In this document: in pieces, positions 1 to 11,060 of the stretch
Layout: the number at the start of each line of letters is the position of its first letter
How positions within the stretch are numbered: position 1 is the stretch's first letter
Assembly (NCBI RefSeq): GCF_000003605.2
Contig: NW_003120919.1
Span: forward strand, 384,976-424,573
DNA length: 39,598 nucleotides
Reading direction: 5' to 3'
Source: Saccoglossus kowalevskii
Lineage: Eukaryota > Hemichordata > Enteropneusta > Harrimaniidae
Translations under genes and position numbers: made by a program
Notes under the pieces: generated by a model
Databases searched by the model: none
Told to the model about the DNA's origin: nothing
The model's input: only the letters and a program-made list of their open reading frames with translations

Positions 1-96
1 TCATGAGCCTTTGCGTTTTAGCGTGTGTTGTTATCGTCGCTTGGGACTCAATTCCCGCGCGTGCGCAGGTGACGACCCCCCCCCCCCCCGCTTTAA
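1..96 (+). mobile_element. TTAA-flanked MITE (family A), 3' part cut by the window edge
   Basis: The segment matches the right half of the intact copy at 19240-19404 almost base for base (GAGCCTYTGCGTTTT, then GTTATCGTCGCTTGGGACTC), and ends in CGCTTTAA with TTAA at 93-96. The terminal GATCCTCC of the intact copy is replaced here by a run of 14 C (76-89). The left half lies outside the window. Confidence 0.7.
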
Positions 97-1731
97 TGTG
101 CTGTAGTTACCGATGAAAACTGATTGCGGACGTGTTGTGAATTCACAAATGGAGGAAACCAATTCTACATGAATACAAAAATTAACGATGGATTTTGTTT
201 TGTTTTTGTCTATTTACCGGTCAATAATGAATCAAAATACTTTCAGATTAGTCATGTCATAACAATCATGTACAGAAAATATACATGTGTCAATCATATA
301 ATAATGACATATTGTTTGGCTCATATCTTCCGTGATGCGTTGTCACGCATTGAACAATGGTGTTATGTTGTAATCATTTGAAAATGAGTCAAATGCCAAT
401 CATAATCAAATATGTCAATCACCAATCATGTTTAGTTCAAATATTTTGTCTTTTAGTCATGTCTGTTCAAGTTGGTGTGTGCAATTATTGACAACAGTGT
501 ACGTGTCATTGAGCTAATTATAAACCCTGTGGCTCTTAAATATTAGTATATGTTATAATATTAATGCTAGTGAAATTAAAATAACATATCAAATCACAGA
601 TCATCGTATAGGAAAATGTACTACGAGGGATCAAATCCAATGACTTACAGCAAGTAAATATTTTTTCAATTGGTTTGGTATATATGTTGCCTCATCATCA
701 TAGTACCACTGTTATAGTAACCGCGATACCTATTCTATTTAACCCCTGTCGTTGGTGAGAACATTAAACGTTCAACTGTAGTATTGTGGCATTTCAGCTG
801 TGGTATTTTCTTTGATATAGTATAGTATATAGTTTTCTTGAATTCTAACGTCGCATATAATACACTATTGATAATTATTCGAAAATTCGGTTTATTGGTT
901 TCTCAGATATACCTGTGCTTATTTTATTTAAACTAGGTGTGAATATTAACCATGGTGGGTTACTAGGGTACATCAATTCGTTTTGTGATTAGATTCAAAA
1001 TGGCCGATTTATTACCGTTTGTGTCAAAAAATGAAAATGAGCTGCCATAAAAATAAGCCATGTCACATGGCATATCTACTCATTCGATACCACAGTAAAA
1101 TGTTAGTCTATTATTATAAAAATATTAAAATATTGGCAAAAACTTGTAATACACATTGCTTTTGAGTACGATAATGTATTCCTTTATACGCATTTTCCGA
1201 TTGTCCAAGTTTTTACATGTATGTCTAATTGCCTTATGGTGCTTTTGTGATTTTTGATGTGTATGTGTGTGCATATTTGTTTGTGAATATCATTTTTGAA
1301 TTTCATTGACCATATTTTAATACCGCAAGGGTGCTGTACTTCCTGTTTGCCTTTGAGTTTGCGTGTTTCCGAAGAATTATAACACTAAATTGAAAAACAA
1401 ATCAATTCTCCATTTAAATTAAATGATTAATATTTTTCACCCATTTTTTAATTTTTTAATAGCTATAATAATATATATGTCTGCCAAATAAATAAGCATA
1501 CGATAATATATTGTATTTTCAAATATTATTTTATAATATCTTGCAAAGTACAAAGGGTTTTGTTGGGATATCATAAACAATCTAAATTTGTACCCCACGT
1601 GATTAATTTGTGACTACCATTTTGATTTTCATTATACGAACTAAATTGCGTAAAAAGCATAAAAAATACATATATAAAGACAGCTCATAACCCTTTTCAA
1701 TACTCATTGTGTAGAATGTGCGAGTGCGACT
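97..1731. other. AT-rich intergenic stretch, nothing recognised
   Basis: The sequence is AT-rich with short random ORFs only, the longest being an 85-codon frame at 124-381 without family motifs or coding-like codon use. I see no convincing splice-site pairs, RNA gene or repeat structure before the 36-bp array begins. Confidence 0.6.
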
Positions 1732-4144
1732 ATTCACGATATAACCAACCAATCACTGTGTAGTAGCATTCACGATATGACCAACGAATCACTGTTTAGT
1801 AGCATTCATGATATGACCAACCAATCACTGTTTAGTAGCATTCATGATATGACCAACCAATCACCGTGTAATAGTATTAACGATATGACCAACCAATCAC
1901 TGTGCAGTAGCATTCGTAATATGACTAACCAATCACTGTGTAGTAGCATTCATGTTATGACTAACCAATCACTGTGTAGTAGCATTCATAATATGACCAA
2001 CCAATCACTGTTTAGTAGTATTCACGATATACCCAACCAATCACTGTGAGGTAGCATTCACGATATGACCAACCATATACTTTGTAGTAACATTCACGAT
2101 ATGACCACCCAACCAACCACTGTGTATTAGCATTCGAGATATTACCAACCAATTACTTGAGGTAGCATTCGTAATATGACTAACCAATTACTGTTTAGTA
2201 GCATTCATGTTATGACCAACCAATCACTGTGTAGTAGCATTCGTAGTATGACTAACCAATCACTGTGTAGTAGCATTCATAATATGACCAACCAATCACT
2301 GTTTAGTAGTATTCACGATATACCCAACCAATCACTGTGAGGTAGCATTCACGATATGACCAACCATATACTTTGTAGTAACATTCACGATATGACCACC
2401 CAACCAACCACTGTGTATTAGCATTCGCGATATTACCAACCAATTACTTGAGGTAGCATTCACGATATGACCAACCAATTACTGTGTAGTAACATTCACG
2501 GTATGACCAACCGACCAACCACTGTGTATTAGCATTCGCGATATTACCAACCAATCACTGTTTAGTAGCATTCACGATATGACCAACCAATCACTGTTAG
2601 GCAGCGTCCACGATATGACCAACCAATTACTGTTTGGTAGCATTCATGATATGACTAACCAATCACTGTGTAGTAGCATTCGTAGTATGACTAACCAATC
2701 ACTGTGTAGTAGCATTCATGATATGACTAACCAATCACTATGTAGTAGCATTCACGATATGACTAACCAATCACTGTGTAGTAGCATTCATAATATGACC
2801 AACCAATCACTGTTTAGTAGTATTCACGATATACCCAACCAATCACTGTGAGGTAGCATTCACGATATGACCAACCATATACTTTGTAGTAACATTCACG
2901 ATATGACCACCCAACCAACCACTGTGTATTAGCATTCGCGATATTACCAACCAATTACTTGAGGTAGCATTCACGATATGACCAACCAATTACTGTGTAG
3001 TAACATTCACGGTATGACCAACCGACCAACCACTGTGTATTAGCATTCGCGATATTACCAACCAATCACTGTTAGGCAGCGTCCACGATATGACCAACCA
3101 ATTACTGTTTGGTAGCATTCATGATATGATCAACCAATCACTGTGTAGTAGTATTCACGATATGACCAATCAATCACTGTGTGGTAGTATTCACGATATA
3201 CCCAACCAATCACTGTGATGTAGCATTCACGATATGGCCAACCAATCACTGTGAGATAGCATTCACGATATGACCAACCATATACTTTGTAGTAACATTC
3301 ACGATATGACCATCCAACCAACCACTGTGTATTAGCATTCGCGATATTACCAACCAATTACTTGAGGTAGCATTCACGATATGACCAACCAATTACTGTG
3401 TAGTAACATTCACGGTATGACCAACCAACCAACCATAGTGTATTAGCATTCGCAATATTACCAACCAATCACTGTTTAGTAGCATTCATGTTATGACCAA
3501 CCAATCACTGTGTAGTAGAATTCACAATATAACCAACCAAACACTGTGAGGTAGCATTCACGATATGACCAACCAATCACTGTTAGGTAGTGTTCACGAT
3601 ATGACCAACCAATTACTGTTTAGTAGCATTCATGTTATGACCAACCAATCACTGTGTAGTAGAATTCACAATATAACCAACCAAACACTGTGAGGTAGCA
3701 TTCACGATATGACCAACCAATCACTGTTAGGTAGTGTTCACGATATGACCAACCAATTACTGTTTGGTAGCATTCATGATATGACCAACCAATCACTGTG
3801 TAGTAGTATTCACGATATGACCAACCAATCACTGTTTAGTAGCATTCACGATATTACCAACCAATCACTGTGTAGTAGCATTCACGATATGACTAACCAA
3901 TCACTGTTTAGTAGCATTCATGATATGACCAACCAATCACCGTGTAATAGTATTCACGATATGACCAACCAATCACTGTGTAGTAGCATTCATAATATGA
4001 CCAACCAATCACTGTGCAGTAGCATTCGTAATATGACTAACCAATCACTGTGTAGTAGCATTCGTAATATGACTAACCAATCACTGTGTAGTAGCATTCA
4101 CGAAATAACCAACCAATCACTGTTTAGTAGCATTCATGATATGA

Positions 4145-4149
4145 CCAAC
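4145..4149. repeat. Left target-site duplication of the solo LTR (CCAAC)
   Basis: CCAAC immediately precedes the TGTCGC start of the LTR and is identical to the 5 bases after its end. Confidence 0.85.
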
Positions 4150-4187
4150 TGTCGCATGCGACTTATTTACCACTTCCGTGTCACTGA

Positions 4188-4304
4188 GAATGTTCTAGAA
4201 CCGTAATGTGTCTGGGTGGAATATTCTATATTTTTTTTAGAAACTGGTTGAATAGGTAATAGAACACTGTAGGAGGCAATGGAAGGTAATGGAACATTCT
4301 AGAA
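4188..4304 (+). promoter_or_regulatory. Cluster of heat-shock elements in the LTR U3
   Basis: Two perfect three-box heat-shock elements of the form GAAnnTTCnnGAA are present: GAATGTTCTAGAA at 4188-4200 and GAACATTCTAGAA at 4292-4304. A two-box version, GAATATTC, lies at 4219-4226. They sit about 65-180 bp upstream of the LTR TATA box, where enhancer sites are expected. A short direct duplication (GGTAATRGAACA) surrounds the last one. The nGAAn inverted-repeat arrangement is the established HSF binding site. Heat responsiveness of this LTR is inference. Confidence 0.72.
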
Positions 4305-4369
4305 ATTTGTAGTAAGTTCAAGACTCATTATGTATGCTGATGTAATGGTCTATTTATAGACAGTGCGAG

Positions 4370-4377
4370 TATATATA
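4370..4377 (+). promoter_or_regulatory. TATA box of the solo LTR
   Basis: TATATATA lies in GAGTATATATAGGGGAG, within the LTR. Initiation would be expected about 30 bp downstream, near the TTCAGCACTGAG segment around 4400. Confidence 0.65.
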
Positions 4378-4652
4378 GGGGAGTTGTTCAGCACTGAGAT
4401 CAGATCGGAGATCTCGTTGAATTGTATTAGAGTTTAAGTATCTAGTTATTGGAGTAGTGGAGTTTTACCGCGTTATTGTACTTGATGTTTGCAGAGTATA
4501 ATAATACCGGTACCAGTTGAAACCTCATCTGTTGGCTCCGTGTTCGTATTTTATCATCGCCGCCAGGGAAGTCTTTTTGTTACTGTTGCCATTTTGGTAT
4601 TTGAACCATCACACCTGTACGGTATTACGGTAATATTACGTTGCGTGTGACA

Positions 4653-4657
4653 CCAAC
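4653..4657. repeat. Right target-site duplication of the solo LTR (CCAAC)
   Basis: CCAAC immediately follows the GTGACA end of the LTR; the array resumes in register with CAATCACCGTG. Confidence 0.85.
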
Positions 4658-5294
4658 CAATCACCGTGTAATAGTATTCACGATAAGACTAACCAATCAC
4701 TGTGTAGTAGCATTCGTAATATGACTAACCAATCACTGTGTAGTAGCATTCATAATATGACCAACCAATCACTGTGTAGTAGTGTTCACGATATGACCAA
4801 CCAATCACTGTTTAGTAGCATTCACGATATTACCAACCAATCACTGTGTAGTTATAGCATTCACGATATGACCAACCAATCACTGTTTAGTAGCATTCAT
4901 GATATGACCAACCAATCACCGTGTAATAGTATTCACGATATGACCAACCAATCACTGTGTAGTAGCATTCGTATTATGACTAACCAATCACTGTGTAGTA
5001 GCATTCACGATATAACCAACCAATCACTGTTTAGTAGCATTCATGATATGACCAACCAATCACCGTGTAATAGTATTAACGATATGACCAACCAATCACT
5101 GTATAATAGCATTCGTAATGATGTCTAACCAATCACTGTTAGGTAGCGTTCACGATATGACCAACCAATCACTGTGTAGTAGTATTCACAATATAACCAA
5201 CCAAACACTGTGAGGTAGCATTCATGATATGACCAACCAATCACTGTGTAGTAGCATTCACGATATGACCAACCAATCACTGTGAGGTAGCATA

Positions 5295-7608
5295 CACTAG
5301 TTGTAAATTGTTAAGGGAATATTTATCATATCTATAACAGTTATTAAGCTCAGGTTAAATTTACACAGGTGTATCACCCAAAATTTACTATAGGAGTATG
5401 TATGAAAACTATATGTTCACACCGAGATCTTTAAACCTCAACTGTGCGTGACATTCCCATATTTGTATTGCCGACACGTACACTCGCGTTATTGAGATAA
5501 GACATTTCGATATGCATATATATTGTATTTAATAATTATATCTAACAATGATTGTGATTTCCATGTTTTTCTTTTAATCAATAGTGCTAGTTATTCAGAA
5601 CCATGTTTCATTTTTAGAATGAATTCCTACAGACATTTTTAATAAATGTTAATAAATTCTACTTTAATAGAAATCCATTGCAATGTGCTTTCATGCAGGA
5701 AAAAAACACACACATTCGTACGTAAAAGGAATCGTTTGTATCAAAATATCACGTCTCAAGTTAAATGTTTCCAATTCATTGGTATCGAATTTAATCAACA
5801 GGTGAATTCTAATTAAAAACTGCAGTTTCACTTTATTGCAATATTAGCAAAATTACACATTTTGTATGCGACTGAAAATAATGTAATATAAAAAGAGACA
5901 AAACAATCCTTGTTTATCGGACCTACTCGTAATTGGCGGATTATATTTTGGAATTATTTCTTCAACTGAGCATAAATTTAATTGACCGTTGCTGGCGCTG
6001 CGAAATTCTCGCAAACGGTGATAGTTTTCTGTATGTATTCTCAACCATGTTTATAGAGATTGTTCACTTTTGCGTTTTGCACATGGTTTGAAGGACTTTA
6101 AATATGATTATAATTGTTCATTTTTGGGGGGTAAAAAACTGGATTTTGTTATTTGTTTAGACTAAATTAGAACGGTGACACTTGCTCTATAAAGTGAACG
6201 CGTAACTTGAAAGGTTGTTTATATGTCAGGGAAGATTTCATTTTACTATTTGCCCCCGGCTTTTTGGTCCCCGGTTCATTTGCCCATGTATTTTGCCCTC
6301 ATTTTGTTAAGATTTATAAAATTAAATAAATATTTTGAAATACTAAAATATTATTGGAAGTTTTAATAACGTAGTAACTCTGAGCCTGAGTGTCGATCAG
6401 AAAATTCCGAGCTTTACTCTGAGTGTGACCTGAGCATTTTTTGTGAAACAGAAGTGAGTATATTCTAGTGTTTGTACAAGTTGCTTACGTTTATATTTAT
6501 TACTAAAAATAAAATATCTCAAATTACCATGGATTGGAAATGTTTCTATGCGCTCTAAAAACCTAATAAAATAGACCATTTTGAAATGTTCTAATACAGC
6601 CAGTCCTAGTATTATATTTTACACTCGTAAAATCCTACCTACAAGATTCTGTGTCTACCGCACACAAAAATACGACTATTGATGAATTCATGTGTCGGTG
6701 TGATACCAGATACGTATGTAGCTAGAATTAAACAACAGGTTCCATCAGCAATTCATCAAAAATACAACACTATCAATATACTATATTTGTAAAATTACTA
6801 AAACCACAAAACAATGTGACTCGGCAATCGGATTACTCTTACTTAACAATCAAGATTGCGCTAAGGACTACAATGACAATTGTTTTCGTGTACTTGGCAA
6901 TGCTCGTTCATTTAGGGACTTTAGAAGTGGTTTACATAAAAACAAAGAAACCCATGCTCCGTGTAGACAAAAGGAATATGTTTACCATTCACTACGGCTA
7001 ATGTCAAACATAGTGTTAATCGGTCGAGAGCATGCCGGGAAGACCCCAGGGCCGAAATACGCATGTCCGGAGATAGAATTCTGACTGACTGTAATTGGCA
7101 GTATATCGTGTGCGTTGGTAATTTTTCGTTGAAAAAATTGTGGTTAGCAAGTAGTCAACTGTGTCGTTCATCGTTATTTTACTACCAGCGTGCTGATCAA
7201 GAGACTAAAATTACATTGGGCGAGACTTGGTTTAATTTTTTTGGCTGAGATTAATCAAAATGTCCCATATCACATATTTGACTGTATCATGAATGCTATA
7301 CAATGTATTTTGTCGAACTACACATTCAGTAGCTTTTGAAAACACGTGAATTTGAAATAAACAATGATGTGACGAAAGTTATTACCACATTGTCACTATG
7401 CAAAAAGTGGAGCGAAGTTTTCTAATGATAAGGGGACGCGAGTCTCGATGATTTTTACTAATTATACAGTTAATCGCAATGGCCAACTCGATACGAAATT
7501 TATTCTCCTGATTGTCATTTACAATGTGTACATTTATGTGTTAACAAATGTATTATACCCATTATTGTTACAATATTGCACAATTGTGTGCTTGATTGGA
7601 ATGCTACC
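5295..7608. other. Intergenic, no confident gene
   Basis: Mostly AT-rich. Between about 6797 and 7084 (+) an ATG-less frame stays open for more than 90 codons (beginning CDSAIGLLLLNNQD) and overlaps a 61-codon ATG frame at 7063-7248. Neither has a recognisable domain or clear splice sites. The minus-strand frame at 5853-6044 is also unrecognised. Confidence 0.5.
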
Positions 7609-7791
7609 TCATCCAAACATTCGCATGGTGTGTGTGTGTTGATTTAATTTTACAATAAGCGCTTTTGAACGCAGAGTACGGTAGTTTTGTCCTTCCATCA
7701 TCTCACAGGGCACTGGGTGTTTGCGCTTTTCAATGGGAATGCACCGGTTCCTTGTGGCTGACCTGATGTTGTCCGTGAGAGTCGACCCCAT
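7609..7791 (-). CDS. Unrecognised 60-codon ORF in a GC-elevated block
   Basis: The frame starts MGSTLTDNIRSATRN and ends MRMFG before TGA. Its first 45 codons are noticeably richer in G and C than the flanks and rich in Arg, Lys and Thr. The last part runs into a CACACA-type tract and looks non-coding. A second minus-strand frame (7823-8005) lies just upstream, and the whole 7640-8010 block is denser in CpG than its surroundings. I recognise no family. It may be an exon, an old transposon fragment or chance. Confidence 0.2.
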   Translation of the reverse strand: MGSTLTDNIRSATRNRCIPIEKRKHPVPCEMMEGQNYRTLRSKALIVKLNQHTHTMRMFG

Positions 7792-8254
7792 CGACCATTG
7801 ATAGGCGCGAACACCGTCAGTCTCACTGCATTAAGATTCGAATTTCCGTCGTAATCGCTTGCCGGACTAGTAACGTGAATTTGCAGTAAATCCGTTTGGG
7901 TAAATAAACGTTCGAATTTCCCTCGCGTAACCGTCGAAACTGAATCGACGTAAATTTAGAAGTTGTGCGTTTGATACATCCAGTGTAAACAGCGGAAATT
8001 TCCAAATTTGCTGTCGTTTTACGCTGAACTTAAAGAACTGATATACTACGTTGATACTATACGGAAATCACGCACCTTGAACTGCCGCACTACTGGTTTG
8101 ACATGGTAGAAATCATTCACTTTTCATATAAACCTGCTTCCATGGCCCGGTTTAAAGACTATAGAAATAAGTTTCTAACGAATCGGTTTATAATTTACTA
8201 ATTTATCGTCACCTATATATATTTTGTCCCGTGTATATATTTATATTGGTCACG

Positions 8255-8312
8255 ATGTCGTTTGAACTAATACTCAACGATTCGATTGTGGCGGAGTGCT
8301 TGTCTAGCGACT
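8255..8312 (+). CDS. Possible first coding exon ending at a GTAAGT donor
   Basis: An ATG at 8255 opens a frame of 19 codons (MSFELILNDSIVAECLSSD). It is cut in phase 1 by GTAAGTAT at 8313-8320, which matches the intron side of a consensus donor fully, although the exon side (ACT) is weak. TATATATATTTT-like runs lie 20-45 bp upstream. The frame otherwise stops after 30 codons. No downstream exon in a matching phase was found, so this rests on the donor alone. Confidence 0.25.
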
Positions 8313-8970
8313 GTAAGTATACATTACAAAAATATGCCGACATATGATCATTTGTTACATACGCATTCGTAGTGACAAAAAACAACATTACTTCTGTTAT
8401 TGCCCCCTCGCTGATCGCATATCCAGTTAAACTTTACAACTCATGCGAAGCTAAAATAGCTCCTTTTCATGGCTTACGTACACGATTGAATGGTTGTGCG
8501 CCCTCTGTAAAATGTGTATGTTTGTCTATTGAATTAACACTTTAGCGACTATTGACATTTTGTGTAGTGGCCTTGGATAAGGTGTGGGTTTAACCCGCAC
8601 CTTCGCTAATCCTACGAGCACGAAATATATTTTGAAGTTAACCTGAATTTGAGATTTACTGGATTCCGGCAGAGCAAGATCCCGGCGGACATTATCTCAG
8701 AAAACATGTGTTTAGATAATGTACTTTCTAAGTTACTGGCAGTACATTACAATAGAACAAGATCGACAAGGAACGTTGATGTAGATCTAAAAGGTCACCA
8801 ATTTCAATCTGCATTTTAAAATACAAATAGTCCTATTGGGGCTTCATAAATCGCGGGACACAAGAAATAATATGTAGCTCAAAACATAGGTGGTTTAACA
8901 ATTAACGGATTATGGTACGCTCACATTAAATGACATTGTCTTCATGCGATTTGCTTTCTGGGAGTTTGTT
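8313..8970. other. Non-coding stretch, nothing recognised
   Basis: No ORF, repeat or RNA gene that I can support. Confidence 0.5.
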
Positions 8971-9001
8971 CACAGTCCTTCAGTTAAGTTGAGGGACTGT
9001 G
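8971..9001. repeat. Hairpin 1 (12-bp arms, CACAGTCCYTC family)
   Basis: CACAGTCCTTCA (8971-8982) pairs with TGAGGGACTGTG (8990-9001) across a 7-nt loop, with one G-T position. The arms are the same sequence as those of the hairpin at 10241-10269. Confidence 0.75.
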
Positions 9002-9193
9002 GTTTGTTCTACGTGGATTATTGGACTGAAAATGTGTCATGTTCAGTCTTGATGAGGGGGCAATATCAGCATTCTTTATTTTATGTTTTTGTCATATTAC
9101 CTCAAACCCTGCAAATAGAAGTGTGCACGGAATCCTGGGAAGACTGTGTGCATTGTCGTGTGATAAAAGTGATTGACAGGTCATACTTGTTTT

Positions 9194-9321
9194 CAATTCT
9201 GGAAGAACAGTGGAATCTACCAGGTTTGCTTGCGATTTACATAACAAAGGGTGTTTACAATTTTGGAAGGAGAATTGGAATCTACCAGGTGTGCTGTTAT
9301 TTGAATAACAAAAGATGTTTA
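9194..9321. repeat. 64-bp direct tandem duplication
   Basis: Two adjacent copies, 9194-9257 and 9258-9321, share CAATTYTGGAAG, TGGAATCTACCAGGT and a conserved ATAACAAARG-TGTTTA end, and have diverged moderately. This keeps a 126-codon plus-strand frame (8944-9324) open, but that frame shows no domain. Confidence 0.75.
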
Positions 9322-9358
9322 TGATCTACATGACACAGCTGCTAACAAGATCACACTC

Positions 9359-9443
9359 TGATTGGCTCATGTGGAAACCCAGGTGGTGCACTGAACCATG
9401 CCTATAAATTGGATAGACTCAGAACAGCTGGAGTCCATCATTT
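9359..9443 (+). promoter_or_regulatory. Promoter-like block: inverted CCAAT, TATAAA, initiator
   Basis: GATTGGCT (inverted CCAAT box, 9359-9366), CTATAAA (TATAAA at 9403-9408) and a TCATTT initiator match (9438-9443) occur in order. The TATA-to-initiator distance of about 37 bp is slightly long. Downstream there is a pyrimidine-rich acceptor (TTGTTGTGTTGCAG, near 9620), a GTGAGT 38 bp later, and ATTAAA near 9766. This could be a decayed LTR or a non-coding transcript promoter. No product can be named. Confidence 0.3.
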
Positions 9444-9913
9444 CAACTTGGTATCCAGTGTGTGCTGCTACAATATTGTGTGACAAGTGATATAGGCTAC
9501 AACCATCATTTTGTGAGACTTGTATGAACTGCTCTGCGATCTCCTGCTTCCAGTGGTGCCCTCCAGAATACCTGCGTTGCTCTGCAAGCAAGACTTCTGT
9601 ATTTCTTCGTTGTTGTGTTGCAGAAGCCACTGACTGTCGTCCATTATTTCATCCTGGAACTGTGAGTTATCACCAATGCACACTTCCCTAAGCAATCCCC
9701 TATTTTAGTGACTTTATTCATTGTATTTTTCTGTGCTCTATTTCTTGTAATTATTTTGAGAGGTATTAAAGCCATGAGCTTTAACTCGATATTTTGGTGT
9801 ATGTGTATTTCATTTTCAGTACTATTGTATTGTCTACCCCATTATAGCAGTAAAAGAACCCCCTGTCCAGTGTGAGTTCTGTGGGTGGCCCTCTCAATTG
9901 CGATAAGCAGGCC

Positions 9914-11060
9914 TTACACTGGGACAATCTGACCACATTGTTTACATCTATAAGTAGGTGCTCTACTTAATGCATCTGCATTGCCATGACGTTTGCCTGG
10001 CCTATGGACAATGGTGAAATCAAATTGTTGCAATAATTCAATCCAGCTAGCCAGCTGACTCTGATTTTTAAATCGCAATAACCATGTTAAAGAAGCATGA
10101 TCTGTCTGAAGTGTAGACTTTCTTCCTAACAAATAATGACGATAGTATTTGACATAATTTACAACTGCCAGCAACTCCCTTCTGGTCACACAATATCTGC
10201 GCTCTGCAGCTGACAAAGCCCATTTTGGCATTGTGTTGCCCACAGTCCCTCTGTGATAGAGGGACTGTGCGTTGCCCAATAAAAAAAAACGTTCTTCTTT
10301 GTCAACCAATTAAAGAACGAGACTCTGTCACAGAACTGGGTATAGGCCAATGCGTATTATATCCACCTTTCCTGTATCTGTCTCAACTCCATATTCTGCG
10401 ATTCTGTGACTCATAAATTCAACAGCACATATTTGTTAGGTTTTAGTTTTTACCCAGCCGATTAAAAATCAATTCTAATCACTTCAACTCCTCCTAAACT
10501 GTTCTGGCGAATACAATGTCATCCAGATACAAGATTAAGAATTTCCATGACAAACCACTGGAACAACGTTTCATAGTTCTTTCAAAAGTGTTTACACCAA
10601 TGGAAGCACCTTCCACTTGTATAACCCTTATATACAAAAGGCAGCGTATAGTTCAAACTCTTACTCTAGTTCAATTTGCCAATATCCTGATTGTAAATCT
10701 AACGTAGAAAACCATTTTGACTGTGAGTGACTCCAAAGCATTATCTATCCTTTGGAGAGGAAAGCTGTCCTGGACTGTAACTGAATTTATTTTACATGTA
10801 CATAGTCTATGCACAACCTTTGCGTCCCATCTTTTTTTTGCACCAAGATTACTGGGGAGACCCAAGGACAAATAGACCTCTCAATTAATCCCCTATCCAA
10901 GAGATCTTTTGTCTGTCTCTCTATCTCATTGTGTTTCCATATTAGAGTATGGTATGGGACTTGTCGTACTGGTTTTCGTACTACTATCTCGTGTTTTATT
11001 TGATCCACCTTCCCTAAATCATCCAAACGAAAGACACCAGTAGTTTTGACCAACAAATCA
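9914..11060 (-). pseudogene. Degraded Ty3/gypsy-type pol fragment: reverse transcriptase and RNase H
   Basis: Read on the minus strand from 11056, a pre-RT segment is followed by reverse-transcriptase motifs spread over different frames: VSPVILVQKKDGTQRLCIDY, then DSFPLQRIDNALESL, then WFSTLDLQSGYWQIELE near 10690, then the catalytic YLDD near 10530. An internal TAG and several frameshifts separate them. A linker with LTKKNV follows near 10290. The RNase H part then runs ALSAAERRYCVTRRELLAVV to HRPGKRHGNADALSR (about 9940-10220). The N-terminal half of RNase H, with its first catalytic Asp, is missing, and a perfect hairpin (10241-10269) sits at that junction. No integrase, gag, LTR or primer-binding site was found in place. 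Non-functional. Confidence 0.92.
10241..10269. repeat. Hairpin 2, perfect 12-bp stem, at the RNase H deletion junction
   Basis: CACAGTCCCTCT (10241-10252) and AGAGGGACTGTG (10258-10269) are perfect reverse complements around a 5-nt loop. It lies between the polyprotein linker and the surviving C-terminal half of RNase H, and shares its arms with the hairpin at 8971-9001. Confidence 0.85.

Larger units (their letters stand above)
4150..4652 (+). mobile_element. Solo LTR of an LTR retrotransposon, inserted in the 36-bp array
   Basis: The 503-bp block begins TGTCGCATGCGAC and ends GCGTGTGACA, giving the TG...CA ends and short imperfect terminal inverted repeat (TGTCRCAYGC) typical of LTRs. It is bounded by a perfect 5-bp target duplication, CCAAC. 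Removing the LTR and one CCAAC restores an uninterrupted minisatellite unit, so both edges are exact. A TATA box lies at 4370-4377 and the U3-like part upstream of it is rich in heat-shock elements. No internal region or second LTR is present, so this is most simply a solo LTR left by LTR-LTR recombination. The 5-bp duplication fits Ty3/gypsy or BEL/Pao integrases; the family cannot be named from the LTR alone. Confidence 0.88.
1732..5294. repeat. 36-bp minisatellite with higher-order structure, about 85 units
   Basis: A 36-bp unit (GATATGACCAACCAATCACT followed by GTGTAGTAGCATTCAC) recurs across 3.5 kb, interrupted once by the solo LTR at 4150-4652. Without that insertion about 3.05 kb remain, or about 85 units. 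Most units contain CCAATCA, a CCAAT-box core. Variant blocks are themselves duplicated: the block carrying AACCATATACTTTGTAG begins near 2047, 2338, 2849 and 3252, showing segmental duplication inside the array. Because 36 is a multiple of three, long frames stay open on both strands (12-residue repeats such as MTNQSLCSSIHD). These are products of the repeat rather than evidence of a protein. Confidence 0.95.

Noticed and set aside
4370-4657. Possibility that the TATA box and downstream 280 bp at 4.37-4.65 kb are a host gene promoter
   Set aside because: The segment lies wholly within a TG...CA block with a perfect 5-bp duplication, so it is an LTR promoter.
1777-5128. Plus- and minus-strand ORFs with 12-residue repeats such as MTNQSLCSSIHD
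   Set aside because: By-product of the 36-bp array; frames are repeatedly broken by TGAGG variants and open on both strands.
8944-9324. 126-codon plus-strand ORF
   Set aside because: Runs through a hairpin and a 64-bp direct duplication, has no domain and no coding-like codon use.
9367-9695. Two overlapping minus-strand ORFs of 87 and 75 codons
   Set aside because: They lie antisense to the promoter-like block, overlap each other in different frames and match nothing in the pol gene next door.
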